Shown one piece after another: positions 39,848-51,544 of a DNA stretch of 60,624 nucleotides. The position numbers and the translations under genes were made by a program. Within the stretch, counting starts at the first letter, position 1, and every line of letters begins with the position of its first letter. Under the pieces are notes generated by a model. The model saw nothing but the letters and a program-made list of their open reading frames with translations. It had not been told where the DNA came from and ran no database searches. Source of the DNA: Streptococcus taonis (lineage in GTDB: Bacteria > Bacillota > Bacilli > Lactobacillales > Streptococcaceae); contig NZ_JARZZP010000015.1 in assembly GCF_029948085.1 (NCBI RefSeq), positions 1-60,624 of the forward strand, written 5' to 3'.

Positions 39848-41282
39848 ATCCATAAAGTTGAATGCATTATTAAATATTGTCCTGACGCTATCAAATATCA
39901 TCTTCCCATTAATCACTTTTCCTTATATATCTAGAATATTGAATCCAACTGGTATAGGTTTAACTTCATTTTTTAGTTCAATAGGGAATTATGGTATTTT
40001 ACTTGCTTCTCTGGGAATTTCAACTTATGGTATCAAAGCAGTAGCAAGTGTTAGAGATGATAGAGACAAGTTGTCAAAGGTAGTGCAGGAGTTAATGATT
40101 ATAAACGTTGCTATGTCTATAATAACAACTGCAATACTATTACTTTTGACTATATTTATAACACAATTGAATAAAGAATTTTCACTCTTATTGCTCACAT
40201 GTGGGACAATTTTATCTTCTCCTTTTGCCTTAAATTGGTTGTATAGTGGAATGGAAGAATATACTTATATTACTACCCGGTCAGTAGTGTTTAAAATTTT
40301 ATCATTAATATTGATTTTTCTACTTGTGAAAAGGCCAGAGGATTATATTGTTTTTGCTAGTATTTCATTGTTTTCTTCTCTAAGTTCAAATATCTTAAAT
40401 CTATGGCATAGCCGACATTTCATTAATATTAAATTATATAAAAATTTACAATTTAAACATCATTTTAAACCAATGTGGTATTTATTTGCCTCATTACTTG
40501 CGGTAAATATTTATACTAATTTAGATACAGTTATGCTCGGTTTTATTAATGGTAATGAGGCTGTGGGATACTATTCTGTGGCATCAAAGGTTAAGTGGAT
40601 TTTGCTTTCTCTTATTACATCTATTAGTGCAGTTTTGCTACCGAGACTTTCATTTTATATTAGTAAAAATGACACCTCGAATTTTAGAAAAATATTAAAG
40701 GAGTCATCTGCGGTTATATTTTTTATTGCGATTCCATTGATGGTATTCTTTATTGTAGAGGCGAAAGATAGTATCTTATTACTAGGAGGAAGTCAGTATC
40801 TTCCTGCGACCTTAGCCATGCAAATACTTATGCCAATTTTACTTATTTCTGGTTTCTCGAATATTACAGGAAATCAAATATTGATTCCAATGAATAGAGA
40901 AAAATATTTTATGGTTGCAGTAACGATTGGTGCTGTGATTAATCTTATTTTGAATCTACTGTTAATGCCTAATTTTGGAATTATTGGTGCTTCTGTCGCA
41001 ACTCTTTTTGCGGAATTGTCGCAGATGATGGTACAACTACATTTTTCAAAAGAATATTTAGTATCAAATATATCGATAAAGAGTTTGGTTAATGTGATAA
41101 TTGCAACAGTTGTTTCTACAATACCACTAATCATTTTGAATCAGCTGATAACGATAACTATACCATTTTATTCTCTAATGCTAGCAGGTTTTGCTTTCTT
41201 TTCATTATATTTAGTAATTCTGCTTTTATTAAAGGAGGAAGTGACGATTCAATTATTTTCTCTTCTTGCAAAGAAGAAGTAA
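39837..41282 (+). CDS. wzx: Capsule repeat-unit flippase Wzx
   Basis: A 481-residue polytopic protein of the MATE/PST flippase group with about twelve to fourteen helices. The N-terminal LPLITFPYISRILNPTGIG-like motif near residue 22 is the family signature. Wzx moves the undecaprenyl-linked unit across the membrane to Wzy. It overlaps the HAD gene by 11 bp. The sequence is AT-rich like its neighbours. Confidence 0.92.
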   Translation: MGNKSIKLNALLNIVLTLSNIIFPLITFPYISRILNPTGIGLTSFFSSIGNYGILLASLGISTYGIKAVASVRDDRDKLSKVVQELMIINVAMSIITTAILLLLTIFITQLNKEFSLLLLTCGTILSSPFALNWLYSGMEEYTYITTRSVVFKILSLILIFLLVKRPEDYIVFASISLFSSLSSNILNLWHSRHFINIKLYKNLQFKHHFKPMWYLFASLLAVNIYTNLDTVMLGFINGNEAVGYYSVASKVKWILLSLITSISAVLLPRLSFYISKNDTSNFRKILKESSAVIFFIAIPLMVFFIVEAKDSILLLGGSQYLPATLAMQILMPILLISGFSNITGNQILIPMNREKYFMVAVTIGAVINLILNLLLMPNFGIIGASVATLFAELSQMMVQLHFSKEYLVSNISIKSLVNVIIATVVSTIPLIILNQLITITIPFYSLMLAGFAFFSLYLVILLLLKEEVTIQLFSLLAKKK

Positions 41283-41345
41283 ATTGGTCAAAAATTGAAA
41301 TGTATAAACAAATAAAGAATTTAATTATTGATTTAGGAGGAAATC

Positions 41346-42431
41346 ATGAAGATAATGCTAGTTTTTGGTACACGTCCAGAAGCGATAAAAATGTGTCCAT
41401 TAGTGAATGAGTTGAAAAAACAGGCAGATATGGAAACAGTTGTTTGTGTAACTGGTCAGCACAAGGAGATGGTTATCCCTGTTTTGGAATTGTTTGGAGT
41501 TCAACCAGACTATGATTTAGAAATAATGAAAGCTAATCAAACCTTGTTCTCTATAACAACAAGTATTTTAGAAAAAATTAAACCTGTTTTAGAAGAAGAA
41601 CAACCAGATATTGTTCTAGTTCACGGTGACACTACTACAACATATGCAGCAGCTTTGGCAGCATTTTATCTTGGAATTAAGGTTGGCCATGTTGAAGCTG
41701 GGTTACGAACTTACAACCTGCAAAGTCCCTTCCCAGAAGAATTTAATAGACAATCGACTTCTATTATTGCAAATTATCATTTTGCTCCAACTGAATTGGC
41801 TAAAGAAAATCTTTTAAAAGAGGGTAGAGAGAATGTTTATGTAACTGGAAATACAGTTATTGATGCACTTACAACTACAGTACAAAAGGATTATACACAC
41901 CCTGATTTAGATTTAAACGTTGACACTCGTCTTATTCTACTAACTGCTCATAGACGTGAAAATCTCGGAGAACCTATGAAACACATGTTTAGAGCTGTTA
42001 AACGAGTTTTAAATGAATACGATGATGTTAAGGTAATTTATCCAATTCATAAAAATCCCTTGGTGCGTGAAACAGCTGCGGAAATTTTTGGAGACACAGA
42101 ACGTATTCAGATTATTGAACCTTTGGATGTTCTTGATTTTCATAATTTCATGAATCATAGTTACATGATTTTAACTGATTCAGGAGGAGTTCAGGAAGAG
42201 GCTCCTTCTTTAGGAAAGCCTGTATTGGTCATGCGAGATACGACAGAAAGACCTGAAGGAGTAGCTGCCGGAACGTTGAAATTGGTTGGAACTGATGAGG
42301 AGACTATTTATCAAAACTTTAAGATGCTTTTAGACGATTCCGAAGAATATAAAAAAATGAGTCAAGCTAGTAATCCTTATGGAAATGGTGATGCTAGTAA
42401 ACAGATAGTTCGTATTTTACGCGGAATTTAA
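41346..42431 (+). CDS. mnaA: UDP-N-acetylglucosamine 2-epimerase
   Basis: A 361-residue non-hydrolysing epimerase (WecB/MnaA) that makes UDP-ManNAc. Motifs: FGTRPEAIKM near residue 6, VHGDTTTTYAAALAAF near 91, GHVEAGLRT near 112, PFPEEFNR near 127, LTAHRRENLG near 201 and LTDSGGVQEEAP near 278. AGGAGG precedes the ATG. It would supply the GT26 enzyme encoded 9 kb upstream, so the locus probably makes a ManNAc-containing polymer. Confidence 0.94.
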   Translation: MKIMLVFGTRPEAIKMCPLVNELKKQADMETVVCVTGQHKEMVIPVLELFGVQPDYDLEIMKANQTLFSITTSILEKIKPVLEEEQPDIVLVHGDTTTTYAAALAAFYLGIKVGHVEAGLRTYNLQSPFPEEFNRQSTSIIANYHFAPTELAKENLLKEGRENVYVTGNTVIDALTTTVQKDYTHPDLDLNVDTRLILLTAHRRENLGEPMKHMFRAVKRVLNEYDDVKVIYPIHKNPLVRETAAEIFGDTERIQIIEPLDVLDFHNFMNHSYMILTDSGGVQEEAPSLGKPVLVMRDTTERPEGVAAGTLKLVGTDEETIYQNFKMLLDDSEEYKKMSQASNPYGNGDASKQIVRILRGI

Positions 42432-42472
42432 GCGAGGCTAGGTAAAGTAATAATATAGAAAGGTACCCTACT

Positions 42473-43342
42473 ATGAAAGGTATTATTCTCGCGGGTGGTT
42501 CGGGGACACGTTTATATCCATTGACTCGAGCTGCATCAAAACAACTGATGCCGGTTTATGATAAACCGATGATTTACTATCCACTTTCAACTTTGATGTT
42601 GGCTGGGATTAGGGATATTTTGATTATCTCAACTCCTCAAGATTTGCCTCGTTTCAAAGAACTTTTGCAAGATGGCTCTGAGTTCGGGATTAAACTTTCT
42701 TACGCGGAGCAACCGAGTCCAGATGGTTTGGCGCAAGCCTTTATCATTGGTGAAGAGTTTATTGGTGATGATAGAGTTGCTCTGATCTTGGGTGACAATA
42801 TCTATCACGGTCCTGGCCTTTCGAAGATGCTACAAAAAGCGGCTAGTAAGGAGTCAGGAGCGACTGTTTTTGGTTACCATGTGAAGGACCCAGAACGGTT
42901 CGGTGTTGTTGAGTTTGATGAAGACATGAACGCCATTTCTATCGAAGAAAAGCCAGAACATCCTCGTTCAAATTATGCAGTTACAGGTCTCTATTTTTAC
43001 GATAATGATGTAGTAGAAATTGCCAAAAGTATTAAACCAAGCCCGCGTGGTGAATTGGAAATTACAGACGTTAACAAGGCTTACCTAGATCGCGGAGATT
43101 TATCCGTTGAGGTTATGGGACGTGGCTTTGCCTGGTTGGATACGGGCACTCATGAAAGTTTGCTAGAGGCTTCACAATATATCGAAACAGTCCAACGTAT
43201 GCAAAATGTTCAGGTTGCAAACTTGGAAGAAATTGCTTACCGCATGGGCTATATCAATCACGAAGATGTGTTGGCCTTAGCCCAACCACTTAAGAAAAAT
43301 GAATACGGACAGTATCTGCTCCGTTTGATTGGAGAAGCATAG
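42473..43342 (+). CDS. rmlA: Glucose-1-phosphate thymidylyltransferase RmlA
   Basis: A 289-residue enzyme for the first step of dTDP-L-rhamnose synthesis. The nucleotide-binding [11 protein letters not shown] is near residue 8, [14 protein letters not shown] near 105 and [19 protein letters not shown] near 145. It directly abuts rmlC. The rml block is noticeably less AT-rich than the preceding transferase genes, matching its conserved status at the right end of capsule loci. Confidence 0.97.
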   Translation: MKGIILAGGSGTRLYPLTRAASKQLMPVYDKPMIYYPLSTLMLAGIRDILIISTPQDLPRFKELLQDGSEFGIKLSYAEQPSPDGLAQAFIIGEEFIGDDRVALILGDNIYHGPGLSKMLQKAASKESGATVFGYHVKDPERFGVVEFDEDMNAISIEEKPEHPRSNYAVTGLYFYDNDVVEIAKSIKPSPRGELEITDVNKAYLDRGDLSVEVMGRGFAWLDTGTHESLLEASQYIETVQRMQNVQVANLEEIAYRMGYINHEDVLALAQPLKKNEYGQYLLRLIGEA

Positions 43343-43936
43343 ATGACAGATAATTTTTTCGGCAAGGCACTTGCAGCACGTAAGGTTGATGCAATTCCAG
43401 GTATGTTGGAGTTCGATATTCCCGTTCATGGAGATAATCGTGGCTGGTTTAAAGAAAATTTCCAAAAGGAAAAAATGCTTCCACTTGGATTTCCAGAGTC
43501 TTTCTTTGCAGAAGGAAAATTGCAAAACAATGTATCTTTCTCACGTAAAAATGTCCTTCGAGGCCTCCACGCAGAGCCTTGGGATAAGTACATCTCTGTA
43601 GCAGATGGAGGGAAAGTTCTGGGTTCTTGGGTTGATCTACGCGAGGGTGAAACCTTTGGGAATACCTATCAGACAGTCATTGATGCAAGTAAGGGAATCT
43701 TTGTTCCTAGAGGTGTGGCCAATGGTTTCCAAGTCCTATCAGATACAGTTTCTTATAGTTATCTGGTCAATGACTACTGGGCTCTCGAGCTCAAACCTAA
43801 GTATGCCTTTGTGAACTACGCTGACCCAAGCCTTGGCATTGAATGGGAAAATCTTGCAGAAGCAGAGGTTTCAGAAGCTGATAAAAATCATCCACTACTT
43901 AAGGATGTAAAACCTTTGAAAAAAGAAGATTTGTAA
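43343..43936 (+). CDS. rmlC: dTDP-4-dehydrorhamnose 3,5-epimerase RmlC
   Basis: A 197-residue cupin-fold epimerase for the third step. HGDNRGWFKENFQ near residue 30, VLRGLHAEP with the catalytic histidine near 76, and FVPRGVANGFQVL near 120 are visible. It starts at the base after the rmlA stop and is followed by rmlB after 12 bp. Confidence 0.96.
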   Translation: MTDNFFGKALAARKVDAIPGMLEFDIPVHGDNRGWFKENFQKEKMLPLGFPESFFAEGKLQNNVSFSRKNVLRGLHAEPWDKYISVADGGKVLGSWVDLREGETFGNTYQTVIDASKGIFVPRGVANGFQVLSDTVSYSYLVNDYWALELKPKYAFVNYADPSLGIEWENLAEAEVSEADKNHPLLKDVKPLKKEDL

Positions 43937-44996
<1,060 letters not shown>

Positions 44997-44998
<2 letters not shown>

Positions 44999-45021
44999 AA
45001 GGCAGAAACTTTCTGCTTTTT
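44997..45021 (+). terminator. Terminator-like hairpin between rmlB and rmlD
   Basis: AAAAGGCAGA pairs with TCTGCTTTTT around AACTT, giving ten pairs (one G-T) and a T-run. It lies inside the operon, so it may reduce rmlD expression or mark a processing point. Confidence 0.6.
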
Positions 45022-45064
45022 ATTGCTATACCGAAGAATTGTGAATCAGTTGAAAGGAAGAAAA

Positions 45065-45916
45065 ATGATTTTAATTACAGGGGCAAATGGCCAATTAGGA
45101 ACGGAACTTCGTTATTTATTAGATGAGCGTAATGAGGAATATGTTGCGGTTGATGTGGCTGAGATGGATATTACCGATGCAGAAATGGTGGAGAAAGTTT
45201 TTGAAGAGGTGAAACCTACTTTAGTTTACCACTGTGCAGCCTACACCGCTGTTGATGCAGCAGAGGATGAAGGGAAAGAATTGGACTTCGCCATCAATGT
45301 GACAGGGACAGAAAATGTCGCAAAAGCATCCGAAAAGCATGGTGCAACTCTAGTCTACATCTCTACAGATTATGTCTTTGACGGTAAGAAACCAGTTGGA
45401 CAGGAGTGGGAAGTGGATGACAAACCAGATCCTCAAACTGAATATGGTCGTACTAAGCGTATGGGAGAGGAACTTGTAGAAAAACACGTTTCAAACTTCT
45501 ATATTATCCGTACTGCCTGGGTTTTTGGAAATTACGGCAAAAACTTCGTCTTCACAATGCAAAATCTTGCTAAAACTCATAAGACCTTGACAGTTGTAAA
45601 TGATCAACATGGTAGACCAACCTGGACGCGTACCTTGGCCGAGTTCATGACTTTCCTAGCTGAAAATCGCAAGGAATTTGGTTATTATCATTTGTCAAAT
45701 GATGCGACGGGAGACACAACTTGGTATGACTTTGCGGTTGAAATTTTGAAAGATACAGATGTCGAAGTCAAGCCAGTAGACTCAAGCCAATTTCCTGCCA
45801 AAGCTAAACGTCCCCTAAACTCAACGATGAGTCTGGCCAAAGCCAAATCTACAGGATTTGTCATCCCAACTTGGCAAGATGCCTTGAAAGAATTTTATAA
45901 ACAAGAAGTGAGATAA
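45065..45916 (+). CDS. rmlD: dTDP-4-dehydrorhamnose reductase RmlD
   Basis: A 283-residue NAD(P)H-dependent reductase for the last step of dTDP-L-rhamnose synthesis. ITGANGQLG opens the protein, YHCAAYTAVDAAEDE is near residue 58, STDYVFDG near 100 and YGRTKRMGE near 129. The ATG at 45065 follows AAAGGAAG and gives the family start MILITGANG. A start at 45023 is unlikely because it follows the hairpin closely and lacks a ribosome site. Confidence 0.96.
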   Translation: MILITGANGQLGTELRYLLDERNEEYVAVDVAEMDITDAEMVEKVFEEVKPTLVYHCAAYTAVDAAEDEGKELDFAINVTGTENVAKASEKHGATLVYISTDYVFDGKKPVGQEWEVDDKPDPQTEYGRTKRMGEELVEKHVSNFYIIRTAWVFGNYGKNFVFTMQNLAKTHKTLTVVNDQHGRPTWTRTLAEFMTFLAENRKEFGYYHLSNDATGDTTWYDFAVEILKDTDVEVKPVDSSQFPAKAKRPLNSTMSLAKAKSTGFVIPTWQDALKEFYKQEVR

Positions 45917-45978
45917 GCAATAGAATGATTTTCTAGTCTAATAAAAGAGGCGGATAATGAACTCCAAAGGAGCTTAAG

Positions 45979-46139
45979 ATGTACGATTATCTGTTGTAGG
46001 TGTGGGCCTTTTTTGGTGCAGTGTTTGTCCATGAAGCGACCTTAAAAGGCAAAAAGTAAAAGTCATTGAAAAAGGAATCACATCGCGGGTAATATCTATA
46101 CCCGTGAAGAGGAAGGTATTCAAGTTCATCAGTATGGAG
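45979..46139 (+). pseudogene. glf: Remnant of UDP-galactopyranose mutase gene glf
   Basis: The start MYDYL and later pieces VGVGLF, GAVFVHEAT and GNIYTREEEGIQVHQYG match the N-terminus of Glf, but lie in different frames with in-frame stops (at least two frameshifts). AAAGGAG still precedes the ATG. The homology stops at TATGGAGG, where the next gene begins. glf is a common gene at the right end of capsule loci, so this is a relic of an earlier locus. The polymer encoded now would lack Glf-derived galactofuranose unless a mutase is elsewhere. Confidence 0.8.
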
Positions 46140-46150
46140 GGAAGAATAGT

Positions 46151-46789
46151 ATGATAAAATATTTTTTAAAAGCATTAGAATTTAATATGATTAAGAAGAA
46201 AAGATTAGATTTAAAAAATTCTGACTTCACGATAATAAGCTCTAACTGTCTTGGAGGTGTAATAAGTCATAAATTAGGGCTTAAATTTATGTCTCCAACA
46301 GTGAACTTGTTTATCGAACCCAGCTCATTTGTTAAGTTTTGTAAGAATTTGACTTACTATTTTGAGCAACCACTAGCGGAAAAAGAATGGTCAGGTGATT
46401 ATCCGATCGCTTTATGTAATGATATAGAGATACATGGTTTACATTATAAAAATTTTTCAGAATTAAAAGATAAATGGAATGAAAGAAAGAGAAGAGTAAA
46501 TTTGGACAATTTATTTATTTTCATGATAGAGCGGGATGGATGTACATATGAAGATATATTGGAATTTGATAAATTATCCTATAAAAATAAAGTTGTGTTC
46601 GTAAGTAAGGAGATGCCAGAAATAAAGTCTGCCATACATATTCCAAAAGCTAATGAAACAATTAATGGTAAAATACAAGTGAAAAGTCTACTAGGATATA
46701 GAAATATACTGGTAGGAAAAAGAGATATTGATCTTTTTGATTATATTAAATTTTTTAATGAAGGAATAATACAATTAAATAGAAAATAG
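46151..46789 (+). CDS. DUF1919 family protein
   Basis: A 212-residue protein with TIISSNCLGGVISHKLGLKF near residue 29, SPTVNLFIEP near 50 and DIEIHGLHYKNF near 95, typical of DUF1919. This family occurs in polysaccharide gene clusters and is often described as exopolysaccharide biosynthesis-related, but no reaction is assigned. Its ribosome site GGAGGG is derived from the truncated glf sequence. It is AT-rich like the central capsule genes. The gene appears intact; whether it acts in capsule assembly is unknown. Confidence 0.75.
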   Translation: MIKYFLKALEFNMIKKKRLDLKNSDFTIISSNCLGGVISHKLGLKFMSPTVNLFIEPSSFVKFCKNLTYYFEQPLAEKEWSGDYPIALCNDIEIHGLHYKNFSELKDKWNERKRRVNLDNLFIFMIERDGCTYEDILEFDKLSYKNKVVFVSKEMPEIKSAIHIPKANETINGKIQVKSLLGYRNILVGKRDIDLFDYIKFFNEGIIQLNRK

Positions 46790-46870
46790 GGATATTTTTG
46801 AAATAAAATATGAAATTTTGATTAATAAAACTCTAAGCAGGCAGATCCTGCTAACTCATGACAAAATAAG

Positions 46871-46984
46871 ATGAAATCCGTCATTGCTTGCACCCATAAG
46901 ATTCTTAGAATCATTTACAAACTACTCTCCATCAAGCAGACTTATCAAACAGAAAAGGCGCTAGGACTGAGGAAACAGTTCTAA
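46871..46984 (+). pseudogene. Transposase C-terminal remnant, IS110-like
   Basis: The frame MKSVIACTHKILRIIY then KLLSIKQTYQTEKAL resembles the last 35-40 residues of IS110/IS116-type transposases. The in-frame codon four triplets upstream is a stop, so the rest of the transposase is gone. A 34-base hairpin follows. Confidence 0.5.
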
Positions 46985-46989
46985 CGCCC
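46956..46989. terminator. Strong hairpin at the transposase remnant end
   Basis: GGCGCTAGGACTG pairs with CAGTTCTAACGCC with one mismatch and one G-T pair. On the minus strand it is followed by TTTT, so it could terminate leftward transcription. Confidence 0.5.
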
Positions 46990-47073
46990 AAAATAAAAAA
47001 ATTCAATTCAATTATAGTATAGGACAAGAAGTGATTTTTTGCGCTTTTTTACTGTTTTTTTCAAATAAAAGTC

Positions 47074-47202
47074 GGAGGAGGTAAAAACTCAATTTGAAGA
47101 TAAAATTGAGTAAATCTTTCCGTTATAAAACGCATAGTATCAAGTTTTTTTTGAACATCTGATATTATGCGTTTTCTTATTTTAAGGGGGCGTTTGCCCA
47201 GC
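47074..47202 (+). repeat. Terminator-like repeat, copy 2 (possibly SPRITE)
   Basis: GGTAAAAACTCAATTTGAAG with AAATTGAGT forms the first hairpin. The second is ACGCATAGTATC with GATATTATGCGT, followed by TTTTCTTATTTT. The sequence closely parallels copy 1 at 26470. Confidence 0.65.
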
Positions 47203-47307
47203 CGTTTTCTTTTTATTTACCCACCGATGAAATCGTCGGATAATTATAAAAATTCAAGAAAAAGCTTGCGTAAATGTTAGAAAATTCGAGCACGAATGTT
47301 TTTTTTG

Positions 47308-47316
47308 TGTTATAAT
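47308..47316 (+). promoter_or_regulatory. Promoter of the ftsA-ftsZ cluster, extended -10
   Basis: TGTTATAAT lies 79 bp upstream of the ftsA ATG. The -35 position is a weak match. Confidence 0.6.
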
Positions 47317-47395
47317 ATTCTGTGAGTAGTTATGCCTTGGTGTAGCTATTAAAAATAGAAGTGTGAAACTGGTAAGATAGAGAGGACGCAGTGTA

Positions 47396-48769
47396 ATGAC
47401 TAGGAATGGTTTTTTTACAGGCTTAGATATCGGAACTAGCTCTATTAAAGTGTTGGTTGCAGAGCTTGTAAATGGTGAAGTAAATGTAATTGGCGTAAGT
47501 AATGCCAAAAGTAAAGGTGTCAAAGATGGGATTATCGTTGACATCGAAGCAGCAGCGACTGCTATTAAGTCTGCAATTTCTCAAGCAGAAGAAAAAGCAG
47601 GAATTTCAATCAAGTCTGTAAACGTTGGTTTGCCAGCTAATTTGCTACAAGTTGAGCCAACTCAGGGCATGATTCCGGTGACATCAGATACAAGAGAAAT
47701 TACAGATCAAGATGTTGAAAATGTGGTTAAATCAGCTTTGACTAAAAGTATGACTCCAGACCGTGAAGTTATCACCTTTATTCCAGAGGAATTTGTCGTA
47801 GATGGATTCCAAGGAATTCGTGATCCTCGTGGAATGATGGGGGTGCGTTTGGAAATGCGCGGTCTCTTGTACACTGGCCCACGTACGATTCTCCATAATC
47901 TTCGTAAAACTGTAGAGCGTGTAGGCATTCAAGTCGATAACGTGATTATTTCACCTCTTGCAATGGTTCACTCTGTCTTGAATGAAGGTGAACGTGAGTT
48001 TGGTGCGACTGTTATCGACATGGGTGGTGGTCAAACGACTGTTGCCACTATTCGCAACCAAGAACTTCAATATACAAATGTCAACCAAGAGGGTGGCGAT
48101 TATGTCACAAAAGACATTTCAAAAGTTCTTAAGACTTCTAAGAAAATTGCAGAAGGTCTAAAATTGAACTATGGTGAAGCTTATCCACCGCTAGCTAGCA
48201 AGGAAACTTTCCAAGTTGAAGTAATCGGTGAAGTTGAACCAGTTGAAGTAACTGAAGAATACTTGGCTGAGATTATTTCAGCAAGACTTAAGCACATTTT
48301 TGAGCAAATTAAGCAAGATTTGGAAAGACGTCACCTATTAGACTTGCCAGGAGGTATTGCTTTGATTGGTGGGAATGCCCTCCTTCCAGGTGTCGTTGAA
48401 TTGGCTCAAGAAGTATTTGGAGTCCGTGTTAAGTTATTCGTACCAAATCAAGTTGGGATTCGCAATCCTGCTTTTGCCCATGTCATTAGCTTGTCAGAAT
48501 TCGCTGGAAGCCTTACTGAAGTGAATGTTCTAGCTCAGCGAGCAATTCGAGGGGAACATACTTTAAGCCACCAGCCACTTGACTTTAGAAGTTCAGCTCA
48601 ACCTGTTTCACCTGTTTCTCCACGACCAGTATTTAATACAGTGACAACACCTGAGCCTGAAACAAACCAATCTGTTGAACCAGTAGCTCCTCTTCAATCA
48701 GAAGAAAAGAGCAAAGGTAAATTAACAGATCGTTTCCGTAGCTTGATTGGAAGCATGTTTGACGAATAA
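47396..48769 (+). CDS. ftsA: Cell division protein FtsA
   Basis: A 457-residue actin-like ATPase that tethers FtsZ to the membrane. Phosphate-binding GLDIGTSSIKVLV is near residue 8, VIDMGGGQTTVA near 206 and GGIALIGGNALLPG near 318. The C-terminus KLTDRFRSLIGSMFDE is the amphipathic membrane-targeting helix. GAGAGGA precedes the ATG. ftsZ starts 17 bp after its stop. Confidence 0.97.
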   Translation: MTRNGFFTGLDIGTSSIKVLVAELVNGEVNVIGVSNAKSKGVKDGIIVDIEAAATAIKSAISQAEEKAGISIKSVNVGLPANLLQVEPTQGMIPVTSDTREITDQDVENVVKSALTKSMTPDREVITFIPEEFVVDGFQGIRDPRGMMGVRLEMRGLLYTGPRTILHNLRKTVERVGIQVDNVIISPLAMVHSVLNEGEREFGATVIDMGGGQTTVATIRNQELQYTNVNQEGGDYVTKDISKVLKTSKKIAEGLKLNYGEAYPPLASKETFQVEVIGEVEPVEVTEEYLAEIISARLKHIFEQIKQDLERRHLLDLPGGIALIGGNALLPGVVELAQEVFGVRVKLFVPNQVGIRNPAFAHVISLSEFAGSLTEVNVLAQRAIRGEHTLSHQPLDFRSSAQPVSPVSPRPVFNTVTTPEPETNQSVEPVAPLQSEEKSKGKLTDRFRSLIGSMFDE

Positions 48770-48774
48770 AATAG

Positions 48775-50042
<1,268 letters not shown>

Positions 50043-50043
<1 letters not shown>

Positions 50044-50720
50044 TGAAGATGAATTTAAAAGAAAATACGAACCTTGTTTTTCAACAGATATCGAATGCAG
50101 TTCAGGAAGCTGGTCGTGAAAACGACTCGGTTTCTGTGATTGCGGTGACCAAATATGTAGATGTTGAAACAGCCTCAGCTTTGGTTTCGCAAGGAGTGCA
50201 ACACATTGGTGAGAACCGTGTTGATAAATTTCTTGACAAGTATCATGCTCTAAGTGATAAGAATCTTACCTGGCATTTGATTGGAACCTTACAGAGACGT
50301 AAAGTCAAGGAAGTGATTTCTTATGTGGATTATTTTCATGCTTTAGATTCATTAAAGCTAGCTCAGGAAATTCAAAAACGAGCAGACCACAAGATTAAGT
50401 GCTTTTTGCAAGTAAATATTTCTAAGGAAGAGAGCAAGCACGGTTTTTCGAAAGAAGAATTGTTAGCCCTCTTACCAGAACTTTCAGAATTAGACCAGAT
50501 TGAGTATGTGGGACTGATGACCATGGCTCCATTTGAAGCAACTAGTCAAGAGTTACTAGAGATATTTAAAGAAACGCAAGAATTGCAAAAAAACATTCAA
50601 GAAAAACATCTCCCCAATATGCCGATGACAGAACTAAGTATGGGTATGAGTCGAGACTTCAAAGAAGCGATTCAATGTGGTTCAACTTTCGTTCGAATCG
50701 GCACAGCATTTTTTAAGTAG
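50043..50720 (+). CDS. ylmE: YggS-family PLP-binding protein YlmE
   Basis: A 225-residue single-domain PLP homeostasis protein. The PLP lysine is in VIAVTKYV near residue 36; HIGENRVDKFLDK near 57 and ELSMGMSRDF near 199 are typical. The start overlaps the ftsZ stop (TAATG); ATG at 50049 is an alternative. Its conserved place after ftsZ links it to division genes, but its known role is PLP balance. Confidence 0.93.
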
Positions 50721-50729
50721 GAAATAACC

Positions 50730-51281
50730 ATGTCACTAAAAAATAAATTTGAAAAGTTTATAGATTATTTCACTGAAGATGGAGAAGAAGTGGCACCAAA
50801 CGTTGCTGAATTAAAGCCTGAAAAAACGCTAACATCAGTTTCTGCCCCCATGGAAGAACTTCCACAAGCTCAACAACTTCCCCAGCCTTCACAAGTGAAT
50901 TCAAAGGAAAAAAACATTACGCGCCTTCATGCTCGTCAGCAAGAATTAGCGATGAAGAGTCATCGTAGTACAGAAAAGGTAACCATTGATGTTCGTTATC
51001 CTCGTCGCTACGAAGATGCAACGGATATCGTTGATTTACTAGCAGGCAATGAAAGTATTTTAATCGATTTCCAATACATGACTGAAGTACAAGCGCGTCG
51101 TTGTCTAGACTATTTAGATGGAGCTCGTCATGTACTTGCTGGTGAATTAAGAAAGGTTGCAAATACCATGTACCTTTTGACACCAGTAGGAGTTGTGGTT
51201 AACATCGAAGATATTCGTTTGCCAGAGGGAACTCATGGTGAAGAGTTTGATTTCGATATGAAGAGAAAACGAGTGAGATAA
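50730..51281 (+). CDS. sepF: Cell division protein SepF
   Basis: A 183-residue FtsZ partner. The N-terminal amphipathic stretch [15 protein letters not shown] binds the membrane. A variable linker is followed by the SepF core (about residues 85-170) with [15 protein letters not shown] and [11 protein letters not shown]. Its last base overlaps the ylmG ATG. Confidence 0.95.
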   Translation: MSLKNKFEKFIDYFTEDGEEVAPNVAELKPEKTLTSVSAPMEELPQAQQLPQPSQVNSKEKNITRLHARQQELAMKSHRSTEKVTIDVRYPRRYEDATDIVDLLAGNESILIDFQYMTEVQARRCLDYLDGARHVLAGELRKVANTMYLLTPVGVVVNIEDIRLPEGTHGEEFDFDMKRKRVR

Positions 51282-51544
51282 TGATATTTCTAGTTCGCTT
51301 TATTCAAAACGCTACAGATATCTATTCTATGATACTTGTAGCGTTTGCTCTCTTATCCTGGTTTCCAAATGCCTATGAGACTAGAGCAGGCCGTTTGTTG
51401 ACTAATTTAGTCAAACCGATTCTTCAACCCTTGAGATGTCTGCCGCTGAGTATTGGTGGTTTAGATTTTTCAGTTTGGGTGGCCGTCCTTTTAGTTCATT
51501 TAGTCGGTAACTATCTGATCCGTTTTCTTTTAATACTAGCATGA
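51281..51544 (+). CDS. ylmG: YggT-family membrane protein YlmG
   Basis: An 87-residue protein with two membrane helices (about residues 4-24 and 62-84) and the YggT hallmark LLTNLVKPILQPLR near 37. Function is not settled; it is linked to membrane or nucleoid organisation. It overlaps both neighbours by one to four bases. Confidence 0.92.
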   Translation: MIFLVRFIQNATDIYSMILVAFALLSWFPNAYETRAGRLLTNLVKPILQPLRCLPLSIGGLDFSVWVAVLLVHLVGNYLIRFLLILA

